DNA of 64,000 nucleotides. Source: Astrocystis sublimbata (taxonomy: Eukaryota; Ascomycota; Sordariomycetes; Xylariales; Xylariaceae). Below the pieces are notes generated by a model that had not been told where the DNA came from, made no database searches, and saw only the letters and a list, made by a program, of their open reading frames with translations. Below, piece after piece: positions 22,741 through 34,883 of the stretch. The number at the start of each line of letters is the position of its first letter. The stretch's first letter is position 1. The stretch is from the NCBI GenBank assembly GCA_022453515.1, contig JAJNNY010000076.1:94191-158190 (forward strand), given 5' to 3'. Made by a program: the position numbers and the translations under genes.

Positions 22741-23373
22741 CGTGACAAGCTGTGGTTGTGGTGCTCAATTGAGCCGGGAGATGGGAGAGTCCAGTGGTAG
22801 GTATGGTACGGTTCAGTGCCGGGATCGTGGCGGCGATGGACGGTTTGGAGTGATGAGGTACTTGAAATCCGTCGCTGGCAAATGGAAGCACCGTGATTGG
22901 CTGAGGGTCCCTACGTGTGGGGCTCGTGGCAACGGCAGCCACCCGAGCTTGGGCCACTGACAAGGCCCGTATTTCAAGCTCCCGCGCTCCTGCCCAGGTG
23001 CCCGCGACCGGGCGGGCTGCTGTCCGATATACTGCATACAGGCCTATCGTTATCACTCAAATGCTTATCATTCCGCCTGCCCTTGGTTGAGCTTGAGCTA
23101 CCCTTTGTAGGGAAACCGAGCATTAACACTGGACCTTCATACATTGCAACTACCTTTTCGAACAACAGTTGTTTTTATCCGATTGTCTAACAACAACGCC
23201 CAACGGTCTGGTACCATGGTCAACACGACGCAGTCGCTTGGTGATTTACAAAAGTTAATCATAACGACGAATCGAGATAATCTAATGGGTCGCAAGCTAT
23301 GAGCTCTCCTTTTCCAGTTACATAATTACACCATCGCAACCAATTAAACCGGACAACACAAAGTATCAGCACC
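22741..23373. promoter_or_regulatory. Divergent promoter region, complex I 51 kDa / dynactin p27
   Basis: A gap of 633 bp separates two head-to-head start codons, so both promoters lie here. I cannot name a binding site with confidence. Confidence 0.6.
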
Positions 23374-23970
23374 ATGGCGTCCTCCTCATCCAAGCGACAG
23401 TCGGTGATGCCCCGCGCCGCAGCTGGACCCAAAGCCCCCGTCAATTTCTCCTCATCCATCACCATCGCCGACTCGGCCCAGTTGACCGGCCACCACACCA
23501 TCAACATCAGCTCTGAGTCTGTAGTTCATCCGCGCGCCAAGCTGGAGTCCGCCAACGGGAGAATCACCATCGGCCGACGCTGCATAATTCACGAGCGTAC
23601 CATGATCGGGGCAGCCTCCGCAGACTCCACGCCGAGTGAGTCGCGCGACGGCGTGGTCATCAGCGACTACGTCACCGTTGAAGCCGGGTCCATCATCGAG
23701 TCCGGCGGCACCAACATCAGCGATGGCTGCCTTATAGGCGTGGGAAGTCGTATTGGCAAAGGCGCAAAGCTCGGCAAGAACTGTATCCTGACACCCAAGA
23801 GCATAATACGCCCGGGCGAGGTGATTCCCGACTTCACTGTTATCTACTCCAATGGCACGAGGCGCATGGACAAGCGTGGCGTCGTCGAGTTGCAGCACAA
23901 GGCCCAGGCCCGCCAGATTGAAGTCCTGCGGAAACTAATACCCAGCAACCCTGCCAAATTCCAAGCATGA
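23374..23970 (+). CDS. DCTN6: Dynactin subunit 6 (p27), left-handed beta-helix protein, 198 aa
   Basis: Single exon of 198 codons starting MASSSSKRQ. Hexapeptide-type turns of a left-handed beta helix follow one another: ITIADSAQLTG, SSESVVHPRAKLE, ITIGRRCIIHERTMIG, VVISDYVTVEAGSIIE, TNISDGCLIGVGSRIGKGAKLG, NCILTPKSIIRPGEVI. The C-terminal helix (HKAQARQIEVLRKLIP) is typical of the dynactin p25/p27 pair, and the insert between coils with SADSTPSESRDG fits p27. The protein belongs to the pointed-end complex of dynactin, which helps cargo attachment to dynein. Length and motif order are normal for fungal p27. Gamma-carbonic-anhydrase-like proteins share the fold but would need catalytic histidines not seen here. 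Confidence 0.85.
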   Translation: MASSSSKRQSVMPRAAAGPKAPVNFSSSITIADSAQLTGHHTINISSESVVHPRAKLESANGRITIGRRCIIHERTMIGAASADSTPSESRDGVVISDYVTVEAGSIIESGGTNISDGCLIGVGSRIGKGAKLGKNCILTPKSIIRPGEVIPDFTVIYSNGTRRMDKRGVVELQHKAQARQIEVLRKLIPSNPAKFQA

Positions 23971-25008
23971 TACCCAAATTCCTTTGGTCCCATTTGCGTC
24001 GACGCAGCATGCAGTCGTAACGACATGATGACCCAACATGATGAGATAGAGCCACGAGTCTCACCCGGCATGAAATCGAGCCAAACCGTTCCACTACTTT
24101 GTTCTCAGTGAATCGCCTAGATAGATTGCAACAACAGCAGTTCCTGCTTTACCAACGCCACCAGGTTGCCATCCCTGGACCACTGACTGTTTCGACTCTA
24201 AAGTTCCACAAACCGAGAAGCTTTCGCCTGACAGACTCTGTTCCCTCCGTAGTGTAACGAGATTTGAATCATGGAGACTGCAAGTCTAGTCTCGGTGCGA
24301 AAAGACATGCGTGGATTGCCGTATGCTGTTGGGGTCTACACTCATGGAGATGGTAAAGAGTTTTGGGGCAGCTGCGGATGCGCACCGACGCCAGCCCTGT
24401 GATTCCGCAGATACTAAATGGCCGAAAGGCTGTTATGCACTATGATCATCGTTATAAATCCATGCGAACTGAAATCTCCCAGCGCTTGCTAAATGGGATT
24501 TTAATGGATCAAAGGACCAAGTTGTAACGCTGGCCTGTCAGTAGGTTGAGACTACGTTGGAGGTCGAGATAAGAGCACATATAAGAGCCGTGCGCTACAC
24601 GCAGCGTGTTTTCAACTCACGTCAGCGACAAGTGCAAAGCTTGGTGACACTTGTATCACAACAGTACTCATCGATCATCAAGCATAGCAATGTAGCTCGC
24701 TGTTCACTACCCTTGGATTGGAAAATGTGAAGTGGGTTATGCCCTCATGAGCTAAGGTCTGAGGCGCGGCACATGAAACCTGAGATGCTACTTTCACTTG
24801 CACGTGGTTGCTAGTCGACATCACAAGGGCAAGCGGTGCGATTTGGAAACAAGGACAGAAGAAGTTGAGAATTTATCAATGCGAAAGAATCTGGGCTCAC
24901 TCCTGGACTACCTAGTAGTATAGCCTCTTGGTCCCTTCTTCTACTACAATCTACCAGCTTATGCACTGATGAACAAGCTCTCTTGCGCCATACTGTTGCC
25001 AGAGCCCG
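23971..25008. other. Intergenic between convergent genes
   Basis: 3' flanks of dynactin p27 and of the cysteine-bearing protein. A tRNA-like B-box candidate (GATTCAAATC, minus strand, near 24263-24272) was considered but no A box or cloverleaf fits. No coding signal. Confidence 0.45.
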
Positions 25009-25596
25009 CTAATGACGACGACGACGACGATCATCATCATAATAGTCATAATCGCGATGATGATCACGATCACGGTGACTGTGGCGTTGCTCCCTTATCG
25101 CCTCATCATACCTCCGTGAGTTTCTCGCCCGGGCGACCCTCTCATTCCTCTGTCGTTGCAGTTCTCGTTCTTTCTGCTCCCAAACCAGCGCTTCCTCCCG
25201 TCTCTGCGCTCGCTCCCGTCTCCTCTCTCCCTCTGTCGCTGTCGACTGCCTTAGCCTTTCATCTTCGGCCTTTTCCCACTTGCGTGTACTTTCTTCTGTA
25301 AAATCACGATCGTCCCGCCGTCTGCGGAGGTACGTTTCCGCCAGATCATGTCCTCTGTCCATGGAGTACATAGAGCGGCCTTCTTCTCGCGCCCTCCTGG
25401 CGGCAGCTCTGGGACTGGGATAGCATTGCGTGCATTGGGACCAGTCGCAGGGACCTGGTTCGTACTGGTAGATGGCCTCGGAGGCTTTGAAGTTGCGACA
25501 GTAGGGGGTCCCTTCTAGCCTTCCTCGCTCATGGCAAGCCTGGAATGCGGTGCCTGTCTTGCCGCAGGCGTAGTTGAATTTGACTCGTTGGCACAT
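25009..25596 (-). CDS. Cysteine-bearing N-domain with basic coiled-coil tail, unknown function, 195 aa
   Basis: A start at 25596 gives MCQRVKFNYACGKTGTAF. Seven cysteines plus a His fall in the first 60 residues (MCQ, YACG, QACHE, PYCRN, GPCDW, SQCTQCYP), so a zinc-binding or disulphide-linked module is likely. The rest is a highly charged Glu/Arg helix (about 90-165) followed by a tail of His, Arg, Asp and Tyr (DRDHHRDYDYYDDDRRRRRH). The frame extends 45 codons upstream to 25731, but that part has no features, and starting at the cysteine motif suits similar fungal proteins annotated as hypothetical. There is no signal peptide. Function unknown. The acidic/basic tail comes partly from CGT/GAT triplet runs. 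Confidence 0.6.
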   Translation of the reverse strand: MCQRVKFNYACGKTGTAFQACHERGRLEGTPYCRNFKASEAIYQYEPGPCDWSQCTQCYPSPRAAARRAREEGRSMYSMDRGHDLAETYLRRRRDDRDFTEESTRKWEKAEDERLRQSTATEGERRRERAQRREEALVWEQKERELQRQRNERVARARNSRRYDEAIREQRHSHRDRDHHRDYDYYDDDRRRRRH

Positions 25597-28500
25597 TGTG
25601 GGCTGGGCTGCGATGGGTTGGGAGTAGATTTTATGCCGCGGCTCTTTCGTGTGGATGGGAGTTACTCTTGATGTTACTCGCTGGGTGGAAGTCTGGACAT
25701 ACACGAGACCCAATCTTGAGGAAGTGTTCAATGGGAAGATGGGAAGATGGGAATATGGGAATATGGCCAGATAATGGCCTTATCAATTGTTGCTTGTCAG
25801 CTCGTATGAGGTGTTTATATAGACCTCGTCCTCAATCACAGTCATACGATCTATCCCTTTGCTTCGAGGTACTGTGGTACCGATATCATCACATCTGCAA
25901 CACAGCGCAGTGAACTTCCCTCAGTATGCTGATGTTTGTCTGTCACAGTCAAAAGCAACCTATCATTTTGAAAGCGCTTAGTGATGCCGCTCTGTGTCCT
26001 GTCTATTTACTTGCCACCACTGCGGCAATCACGTAGGACTCGGACTATTGCCAACCGAATCTCGGCGGCTTACTCCTGTAGATACCCCAAGGACGCGCAA
26101 TTGGCCACCCCTTTCATTCTATTGGTAGTTGGGAAATAACGTCTATTGTGTTTTGGAAAAGCACCACGTATTGGCTTGAGCTTCTGCACTACAGGTGCCA
26201 TGTGATCACGCATGAGGGTTGTTGGGCTGAACCAAGGGATGGGAGATGCTTACTTAGCCTGGCCTCAACGTCAGCAATCGGACCGTCACGACCATACGGC
26301 TTCCTAGCTTGCGGGCTGCCTGTCGTACATACATAACTATACTAACATCGTCGGCGCTGTTGACTTCATTCGGTTAGGGCGCATGTCTCCTCGCGATATT
26401 GGCTACGCGACGACTCGTCGACGTCAGTGTTGAGTGTTATCTTATGGCTAGGTCTTCTTCAGCTTAGATAGTATGAGAGGGGCCGCTGAAGTACTTAACG
26501 AGTTTATCTTGTACATCGATTTCAAACACATTATCCCGATTTCGTATATAGGTGGCTGCAGATGGTCAACTCTCCGAGTCGTGAACGTTCTAACTTCTGA
26601 TATCTCAACATGTTGTAGTGGTTTAGAGCTGCAGACCTGAACTGTCACACGCATGCTTTGTCGAGAGTGAACTGGTCTCCCTCCTGGTTTTCCTGCCCTA
26701 TCATATTTTGGCCCGAGCTCCTTTGGCATGTGTCGTCTGACGCGCCAATCACCGTTGCTGATAGTCACATTAGCCTCTATAAGTACAGGTGTCTATATTG
26801 GTGTCTGGTGAAGCCGCCTTGTGGTGCTACCGATTTCCCTCGGGGGTGCGCCAACCGCCATATTATAGGCTAGTTAGCGAACAAACATGATCTATGCGTT
26901 GAACGATTCACTGCTTCGCTTTGATACAAGGTTCTTTTGTGTTTGCTGTTTCCAGAAATGGTCGTGTTAGTCGATCAGACCTCTTGGATGGCTGTTACAC
27001 TTGCCTTCAGGGTCCGGGGAAGCTGTCGTAGAGTATCTACCTAGGTAAGCTTGTGGCTTACGGGCATCCGGTTGGTTTCTTCGATCTTCTCCTTCCTCGT
27101 ATTCCCATCCTTCCTCTTTCGTCTTGATTTGCATCGAGCCTTGATTCATCGAGTTCAATAGACATTGGAATCCGCTGCATCTGATATCGGTAATTACCAG
27201 GCCCTACGCTGTTTGGTTCCTCTGATTGGCACGTTGTGTTTTCACAGGTGCTCGTTCCAGTATCAATGGTCTCTATGCCCCTCTTTAGGCATTCGCAACC
27301 ACCCAGTTCATTGCTCTACTTTCACTATTCGATCAAATTCGCATCATATACCCAATATCAGTAAAGGCAGCCGATTACAAATCAACTCCATCATTATGGA
27401 CGAGCCCGCAAGCAAGCATGCCCACCTCCTTTTTCAGACTGAGTGCTTCGTCCTCAGTGTGTAATTGTTGGGTGTCTAACGATACTACTTGGTATTAATT
27501 GAAGCTGGGCCTATAGTGCGTGTTGGGATCTCATATTAGTCCTACCGTGAGTAAGTTATTTAATAATTACCTGGTCTACGAGGTTAGCACTGGCATAGAA
27601 CAAAGCATATGTTCTTCTCATAATAGCATCACAAATCATTGGTGCGTAGTGACAATATTGGCAATTGAGTATAGGCCAACTTCAAGACACAATCTTACAA
27701 GTTACCTAGGTATTAATCGACTGCTTCCTTATCTCAGGTGACACAGTAAGTCGTCAAAGCTTTGAAACTAGCTGTTTACTATAACGGAATCTCACTAGTT
27801 TTAATATACCCAGGTATGATATTGCGACTTAGCGCGGTCGCGGGATATGTTCATTCCTGTCGCTATAACAATTGCAAGTCTATTCAAAACAACTTCTGCG
27901 TGTGGATTATGCACTGATCCCTATCTCAATGGCACTACTCGGTCTAAAATGTGTGCGAATTCGATGGGAAGTTGCAACTAGGAGCCATGAGTCGCAAAGC
28001 AGCCAAGGGGTATTGTTTTGGGCATTTACCTGTTCCCAAAATCATTGGAATAGAAAGGGAAAAACCTGATACTTGCCCATGGACTACTGTTACACCTCAA
28101 ACACATGGAAACTGCATTTTTCCTAATACAACCCGTCAAAGCAGCACGTGTTGGTGTCCCGTGCAAACGCTTGTGCAGGGGTCAATGATGCAGAAAGTTG
28201 CACGGATCTCACTGCGCACCGCACTGCCTGCCAACTGCTAGCATACAAGTAACTGAGAGGGTCAATGTGAAGAAAGAGTCAAAGATTGTCAGTTTCATCA
28301 GTGTTGTAAATGTGGTATTGCAGATGATGCGTAGCCCGGGATCAATTGCACCTGCATAATATTAAACCAAAAGTGTACATATTCAGGACGATTGTTCCTA
28401 TTTGCATGCATATAACTGCCAACACTCGAAAGCTCTCGGGTTCTAGTATAGGGAAGGGGCTGCTATAATTGCTTGAGCCCCCCGCAGGGAATGTTCGCTA

Positions 28501-31500
28501 GGACCCAGAGAAGGGGTTCATGTCTAAGCGACAACCCCTCCGAGAATCGCATAATGTCTGCCATGTTTGACAGTCTTGATTGACAGATTAAATTTTAAAC
28601 TTCTTGACGCATCACAAAGCTTGTGGTTTCTTGATTTAGGTCAAGAATGGAATATTGTCCATGCTCAACTAGCCAACATTGCAAACGGACTGGGTCAAGC
28701 AACGCTAATGTATTGGTGCTGCCACTTTCGGACAGTGTAGAACGATTCTTTCACAAAATGAGCAGGTGGCCCAAGAGAGAGATTGTTGCAATTGCTATCT
28801 TATAGCTGGCTACCTACCACATAAGCCAGAGGTGTCGTTAATGTTAGCCATAGCTGGCATTTTTACTCATTGCCCAAATCACTTAGGGGCCTGTGAGACT
28901 CAGAAGAGCCAGACGATGTTGGGCATCTGGCGATTGTGCTGGTAACTTGGAATTTCTGGAGGGGATCTGCTCAAGATTTACATGTAGCAGGTTGGGCCGA
29001 AAACTTGATTACATAAGATGGAGGTCTTTTCAGTGTTACGTTCGCTTCTATCCGCATCTGGATCTTGTGGTCAAAGCGGTCCTGCACTACGGCGAGATCG
29101 CAAGCTCGGCTCCGATAGGGCAGCACATGGTGAACGAGCTTCGAGAGCTGGGCGGAAGTAGATTCTCAGAATTTGCCTGACAGAACAAGTTGCTGGTCGA
29201 AGTCCACTGATCTACGCCGATCAAGCCGCACTGACTGCGATTTGGGTCGTGCCATACTGGTCTTGTGTTGAAAATTTCCAATATATGTACTCTTGCCCAC
29301 CCTTGAGTGGCAAAGTTGCTCACGCTTGTCAAAAGTCTGGATCGTTCCTTCACCTGCATCGGCAATGGCTCAGACCTAGCACAGGCAGTCTTGCGCAGTG
29401 CACGGAGGCCATTGACAAACCCAATACACTAGCAACTCTGACTTGTCTCTAATGGACCTATGGTCAGCCGGACCAATATTGACTCCATTTTGGTAATTAT
29501 GTTTTCACTAAAGTCTCACCGGCCAGTTTTGTTAGTAACGTGGGACAGCTCTGTTGACCGGGGGCTACCGCTAGACTCGTTGCAGGCATTGAAGATCACA
29601 CGGGCTCAGACTCGCGCTGCCCACAGTCTCTATCTACACTGCGTTGACGACAATTTACTAGAACCCCAAAATCGATCAGGTTACACTTGTCACTTGTTGG
29701 TCGAGTTGGTATATTCACAAACCTGACAAGGAGGTAATGATGGGCCCGTTGCTTATCATGCATAAGGAATTTAATTAGTAGAACCCCAGCGCTATACTCT
29801 TTAATCCTAGTTACCCGGTTTGAACAGACTCTATTGATGTTCGTCTGACCGGCATGGCACGGAGAATTAAACTTGATTTCGTGTGCAACCTTCGATAGAC
29901 CGGTGTTGATCACGTTTTTTGCCTAAACCGGGGCGCGAACGTTGGCCGCTTGATGCACGGCCAGGCACGGCCAACGCTTCACCAATGTCGGGTTAGCGGA
30001 TGATGATCGCCTCGATACCCGTGTCACATTTCTGCAGGCCAACTTGGCGCATCCCTCCCGTGTAAGGCGCTAACGCTATCCGGCGACGTTATAATCCATG
30101 ATGCCGGCCGGCGTACTCTATCTTGAGCGAGCTTGAGGTTATCGGCGTGCCGGCTGGTTTTCTCCGGCCATCGTGATATAGTTATGAACCGCTATGGCTT
30201 CAGAGTGATGTAGCGCTTGATAGTCACACGCGTCGTAGTTGGAAGCTGTAGATTGAGATACCAACAAGCCCTGACCGAATACTTGCGAACCAAGTGCCAA
30301 GCCTCTATTCAGACTCCTCTATGACGGTACAGTTTGGCACTTAAAGATCGTCGTGCTTATGTGGGAGTGAGGCACTGTGAGTGAGATCGCTGACTGTAAC
30401 TTTTGCGGGCGCACTGCAGGCGTGGGGGACCGAGCCGAGTGGTTTACCGCATACTTCTGTGAACAATCCGCTGCATGTAAAGCCCACCGGAGCTGTCAGA
30501 CGCTTCATTTTGTGGCTTTGTTTAGACACTCTGGTGAGCTGTTTCTATTGCTGCCGCAAAACCTAAAAAACTCCAAGAAAATTGATCCAGCCTTGAGCAG
30601 TCGAGTTGCGATCTGAGAATTACTAGGTACCACTACCTCTTCCAGCCAAACTGGGAGGGAATCTCGGCCAAACGGCAGGGTCATGGGTGCCAACTTGAAA
30701 AAGTGACACCCACTTTGTGAGTGGAGCAACTGCATGGAAAAGACGTGCCGTGCCGTAGCTGCTAGCTAGATGAAGAGGAAGACGACGTGGCCGCTGCGGT
30801 TGCAGCTAGCCTAGCTATCGAGCCATTTGACTTGATGTTTTTTGCTATTCTTCTTCTATAGAAACACCATCTTGGTACGCATAGATTAATTATTAGAAGT
30901 CCTATGGTAGTGGAGAATGCTGCCATAAGCGAGCACACCCCCAGCGTCATGGTGTCTGGTCCGTGGGCAGCAGGTGGATGCACTCGGCACTGGCAAATGA
31001 CGGGCACTATCGTGGTACACAACCCGGTAGGGAGAATGACACACAGATTATACTCCTCCCCTGTACTACGGTGATGCTATATGGTTGCTATACCCAAGTA
31101 TCCAACAACAGTACTACAATGCTGTCGTAATGTGAGTGGATTAGCTGGCTTACATTCGACTGTAAGAGTAACCGTACATAAAATCTATCGAACCAGTAGT
31201 CCATCAATAAAAGTTGGAGTGGGTCAATTGATAGAGAAGGGCGCGTTAACAGAGTTGCATTCGGAACTCGCCAGTCAACACAAACGATTGCTGCTTTTGG
31301 ATCAGATCTCAAGGACCCCTGGCATGTCGACCCTCTATGCATCCTTCACTTCCTAATCGAGCCACCCATTCACGTTGCATGTTGCAGTAAGATCTCCCAG
31401 CGCCAACGCGAGACCAATGACAACTTGATAATGAGGAAAAGCAGCACGATCATTGTACGGAATGGGGTTAATAGTGGATGCTTCGAACACCATGGGGAAG

Positions 31501-34500
31501 CAGGTCTGTCATTCTACGGCACAGAATAGGGGCTAATTAAACAAATACATCGCCACACTGATTTTCGGGCTTCCCGAATCGCAACAACTACGTAGACGAC
31601 CTCACAAGAAGCCGAATAGGCAACAGGTCGATCGTATGCCGAACTATCTGCGATATGGATCTTTTCAATTTATTGACAATCTAAGGCTGTCATGAGGCAC
31701 AGGTTGTCATGAGGCACAGTGCACACTTTGGCTGCAAGATAATCATAGAGGTACAAACTGTTGAGATAATCAACACTACTGCCTAGAATTAGCCCATCCC
31801 TTCCTTTAATAGCTAGGACGTACATAAGTCTATAAGCCAACGCCCAAAGCTGCGTCTACAGGCCTGTGCCGAGCTGACATTGCAGACAAATTTGCCCATA
31901 CGTATCAATAATAATAGATCAGGTCCATCCTTATGTATGTTAAATGTGCTCACGCAGGTTACGAGGGGCGGGCTTTGGCCTTGTGTTACAACAAATATCT
32001 GCAAGCTACCTCTTTCGGAGCCTTGAGTGATACGGCATGATTTCGGTTTCTCCTTGCGTCTAATTACACCAGAGATTCGGCAGTTCAAGAAGTGAAGACG
32101 GCTAAGTAAACTCAAATGATTACGAGTTACACGTCATTTCGATGAAAGCGTATTAGAATTTGGGACCTCATAAGCAATGTCACGTTGCATGTGATGTGAT
32201 CAATGCTGGTATTGGCTCGAATATGCTATACGATTTAAGGTAGAGTTATTCAAGTGGAACGTTCGAAGGGATTCAAGCAGTTTGAAGTTGCGCTTCCTTT
32301 TGTATAAGTGAGGTTGGCTATTCGTACATGAGAGCCTTCACAGACTCAACAGTCAAACTGGTGATTACCTATTATCCCACATGAAAATAATTCGTTGACT
32401 ATTGGTGATTATAGGTGGTTAAGCTCAAATAGTGATTATGTCAGCTTTTTGCTACATTAGGTAGGGATGAAAGTTGCAATAACCGAGGCTTGTCGCCAAC
32501 ACATAACTCAAACTAAAATAGCTCAGTGATTCATCATGGTGGATACAGTTCGTTGCATCCTAGCCCTGAGAGCATGGGACTTTTAGCGATTCTAAAACGG
32601 AGTAATATTGCATTGTCACCGGAAGGCTAGGATATAGACGGAACTTCCAAGACGATAGGGACCTTGCACACACTATCCTCATTATTGCAATTTTCAAACT
32701 ACAATGAACAGTCTAGTTCATAGAATGGCCCTGAGTCCTTGTTGAAGATCATAAAACGTTCACGATATCAGCGTCGACATCCAGCAGTATAACGAACCCG
32801 ATAAGTTTACCCGAATTCAGCACTATTGTGATTGCTCCATATAGGTATCCCCATATGCAGCATGATTACCGTAATACAAACATACCTATCCACTAGTAGC
32901 TCCTGTCACAATCATCCTCCAATTATCATACCCGAACATCGAAACCGATGAGCAGAAGACCCTGAAGGACTCAAATGCAGTCATCAACCCCACTTAACAT
33001 AGTCTTGGTGGTTGCTTGGTTTGGGGGTAATTTGCCCATTTACAAAGCAAAGGCATCACATCAGATTGCAGTCGGCTAATTGATAGGCTTCCTTTCTGAG
33101 GTGCAGACACCCTGCAGCATAACATTGAATCTTGATTATGTCAAACTAAGCTCGACCGCATTTAAGATCAAGAAAAAAAAAGAAATGTCCTTCCTAGGAG
33201 GCTGCACCGTTTACCGGCTCAATCGTAACAGCAGTAATGATAATACCTGTTTCCTCCAGCGCTTTAGAACATCAGCGGAATCATGACTTTGCAACTTGCT
33301 GATTATAGAATGACATAAGGCCATTTGGCTTGTTGCTTCAAGACATGCAAGAAACCATTTTTTTGAACTCGGGAGTCTGGGATCTGAGACCAGGGTTGAG
33401 GCAATAGTAGTGTCGATAATCGATTTCTGCTATGAACTGCACCGAATACCTAAACCGATCGTAGACGACTTCTAGATGCCTTCGAACGAATCAGGATCGC
33501 AGTCACGTTACCTGCCAAGCATCAACTCCTGCGTGAACTGCAGCGCTTACTCACCACTCAATGCCACTTTATAATGTTACCATGTCTCCCCGGTTTTTCC
33601 CCAAACCAACTTTTCAGATCCTCAAGTTTCAAAATCCGATCGTGACAACCAGTTGTTGCTTGCCTCGAGCACAGACAATTTAGCCCACTATTGGACTTAT
33701 CACGCATTTGTGAGCAAGGGTAACGTCCGCGCTTATCTCCTACCTGCCGCGTGACCCCACCTAATCGTCAACAACACATTAAACACTCGAGACAGTACGG
33801 GGAATATGCGCCGCACTGATTCCTTGGAAGGAGACCAAAGGATCAAGGCATCATTGGTCACTTGATTGATCTCTCCACGATCCTCCGCCACAACGGATAG
33901 AGCCGTCGTTGTCCGTGATGTGGAGACGTATAGTTCAGTTCTAGTTGATTTTACATTGGGGTTAATTCGATATTAGCTTCATGTCTGTCTTAGTCCATTC
34001 GCCGAAATGCGGCACAGTCAGACTGTCCACCCCGAAGTCCGGTAGTAATTAGCCCCTTGGGTTTCCCACTTTGGCCCATTTGAGTATCGTCACGCTTGGC
34101 ATCACATAGGACAAATGGATAAACCACCTCGCTTCGTAACTTCTTCCCAGCTGAATCGCGCAGATGCATCAACAGTAACCGGGCGACAGCTGTAAGAGAT
34201 AGGTATAAGAATAGAAATTTGTAAGCCTATGTCGGCCACGTGACGCAGGAGGCTCCCTAGGATGCGGACATGGAATCTGGACGTGGGCCAATTGGAGACA
34301 ATGGCGAGTTCCAAGAGAAGTCCGTAGGGTCACATTCGGAACAAATGGCAAGTCATATTACGACTAATTTGCCCGACAGCGGAAGCTTGTTGGTGTGCAG
34401 CTGCATCCAAGCGACGTCAATGAAGAATTACTCACGTCTGCATGCACATGTCGTAGGGGTCTGTAGGGGTGGTGAGGCTGTGGCAGCCTATTTACTTATG

Positions 34501-34799
34501 CTGCCTTATCGGCATAATTAGTTGTGGATTACGTTGATAATTACCTTGGTAGAAGAAAGATGGTGGGCTGCGATCGCTACGATTGGAGTTGCGTGATGTC
34601 AACTTGGTGATCCGTATCATCCCTCATCACACACTTTACATCCTTGGTGCTCAAACAAGGATCGGAAAGGTTGGTACATTGCGCTGAGTCCTACGGCGCA
34701 GACAGACATGGCCTCGTGTTGCGAACTGGTCAGCAAGAGGGTGTTGCGGCACCCGTTCTACCTGAGAGATCCTGATCACTTGTGTAGCACTGTAGCACA
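25597..34799. other. Gene-poor region of about 9 kb
   Basis: No ORF reaches 110 codons and none pairs with another through believable splice sites. Base composition is intermediate, not as AT-rich as the right end of the window. A more GC-rich patch with several CCGG-type inverted triplets (CCGGCCGG, GCCGGCTGG, CTCCGGCC) lies at about 29930-30180. ACCTAGGT palindromes lie at 27039-27046 and 27704-27711. I see no clear transposon protein. It may be old, decayed repeat DNA or genuine long intergenic sequence, and very small genes cannot be excluded. Confidence 0.4.
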
Positions 34800-34808
34800 T
34801 ATATAAAA
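34800..34808 (+). promoter_or_regulatory. TATA box of the P450 gene
   Basis: TATATAAAA lies 84 bp upstream of the P450 start codon, followed by an A/C/T-rich leader. Spacing suits a TATA-driven, regulated fungal promoter. Confidence 0.55.
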
Positions 34809-34883
34809 CAGTATGCCGTCACCGAAACATTCCTCATTCTTATTCCAGATCATCAGCTCAAGCTTCTTTGTTACATATACAGA

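Noticed and set aside
24248..24320. Possible tRNA on the minus strand (GATTCAAATC B-box-like)
   Set aside because: No A box at the right distance and no acceptor-stem pairing.
27951..28241. Possible small Cys-containing protein
   Set aside because: The ORF is 96 codons with scattered cysteines but no signal peptide, no domain and no splice support. It is no better than its neighbours in the gene-poor region.
30415..30500. Possible tRNA (GCCGAGTGG A-box-like)
   Set aside because: The A-box-like string resembles Ser/Leu tRNAs, but there is no B box downstream and no cloverleaf can be drawn.
30762..31022. Small minus-strand ORF with one hydrophobic stretch and a poly-Ser end
   Set aside because: One possible membrane helix is not enough. 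The serine run comes from a TCx repeat and nothing supports expression.
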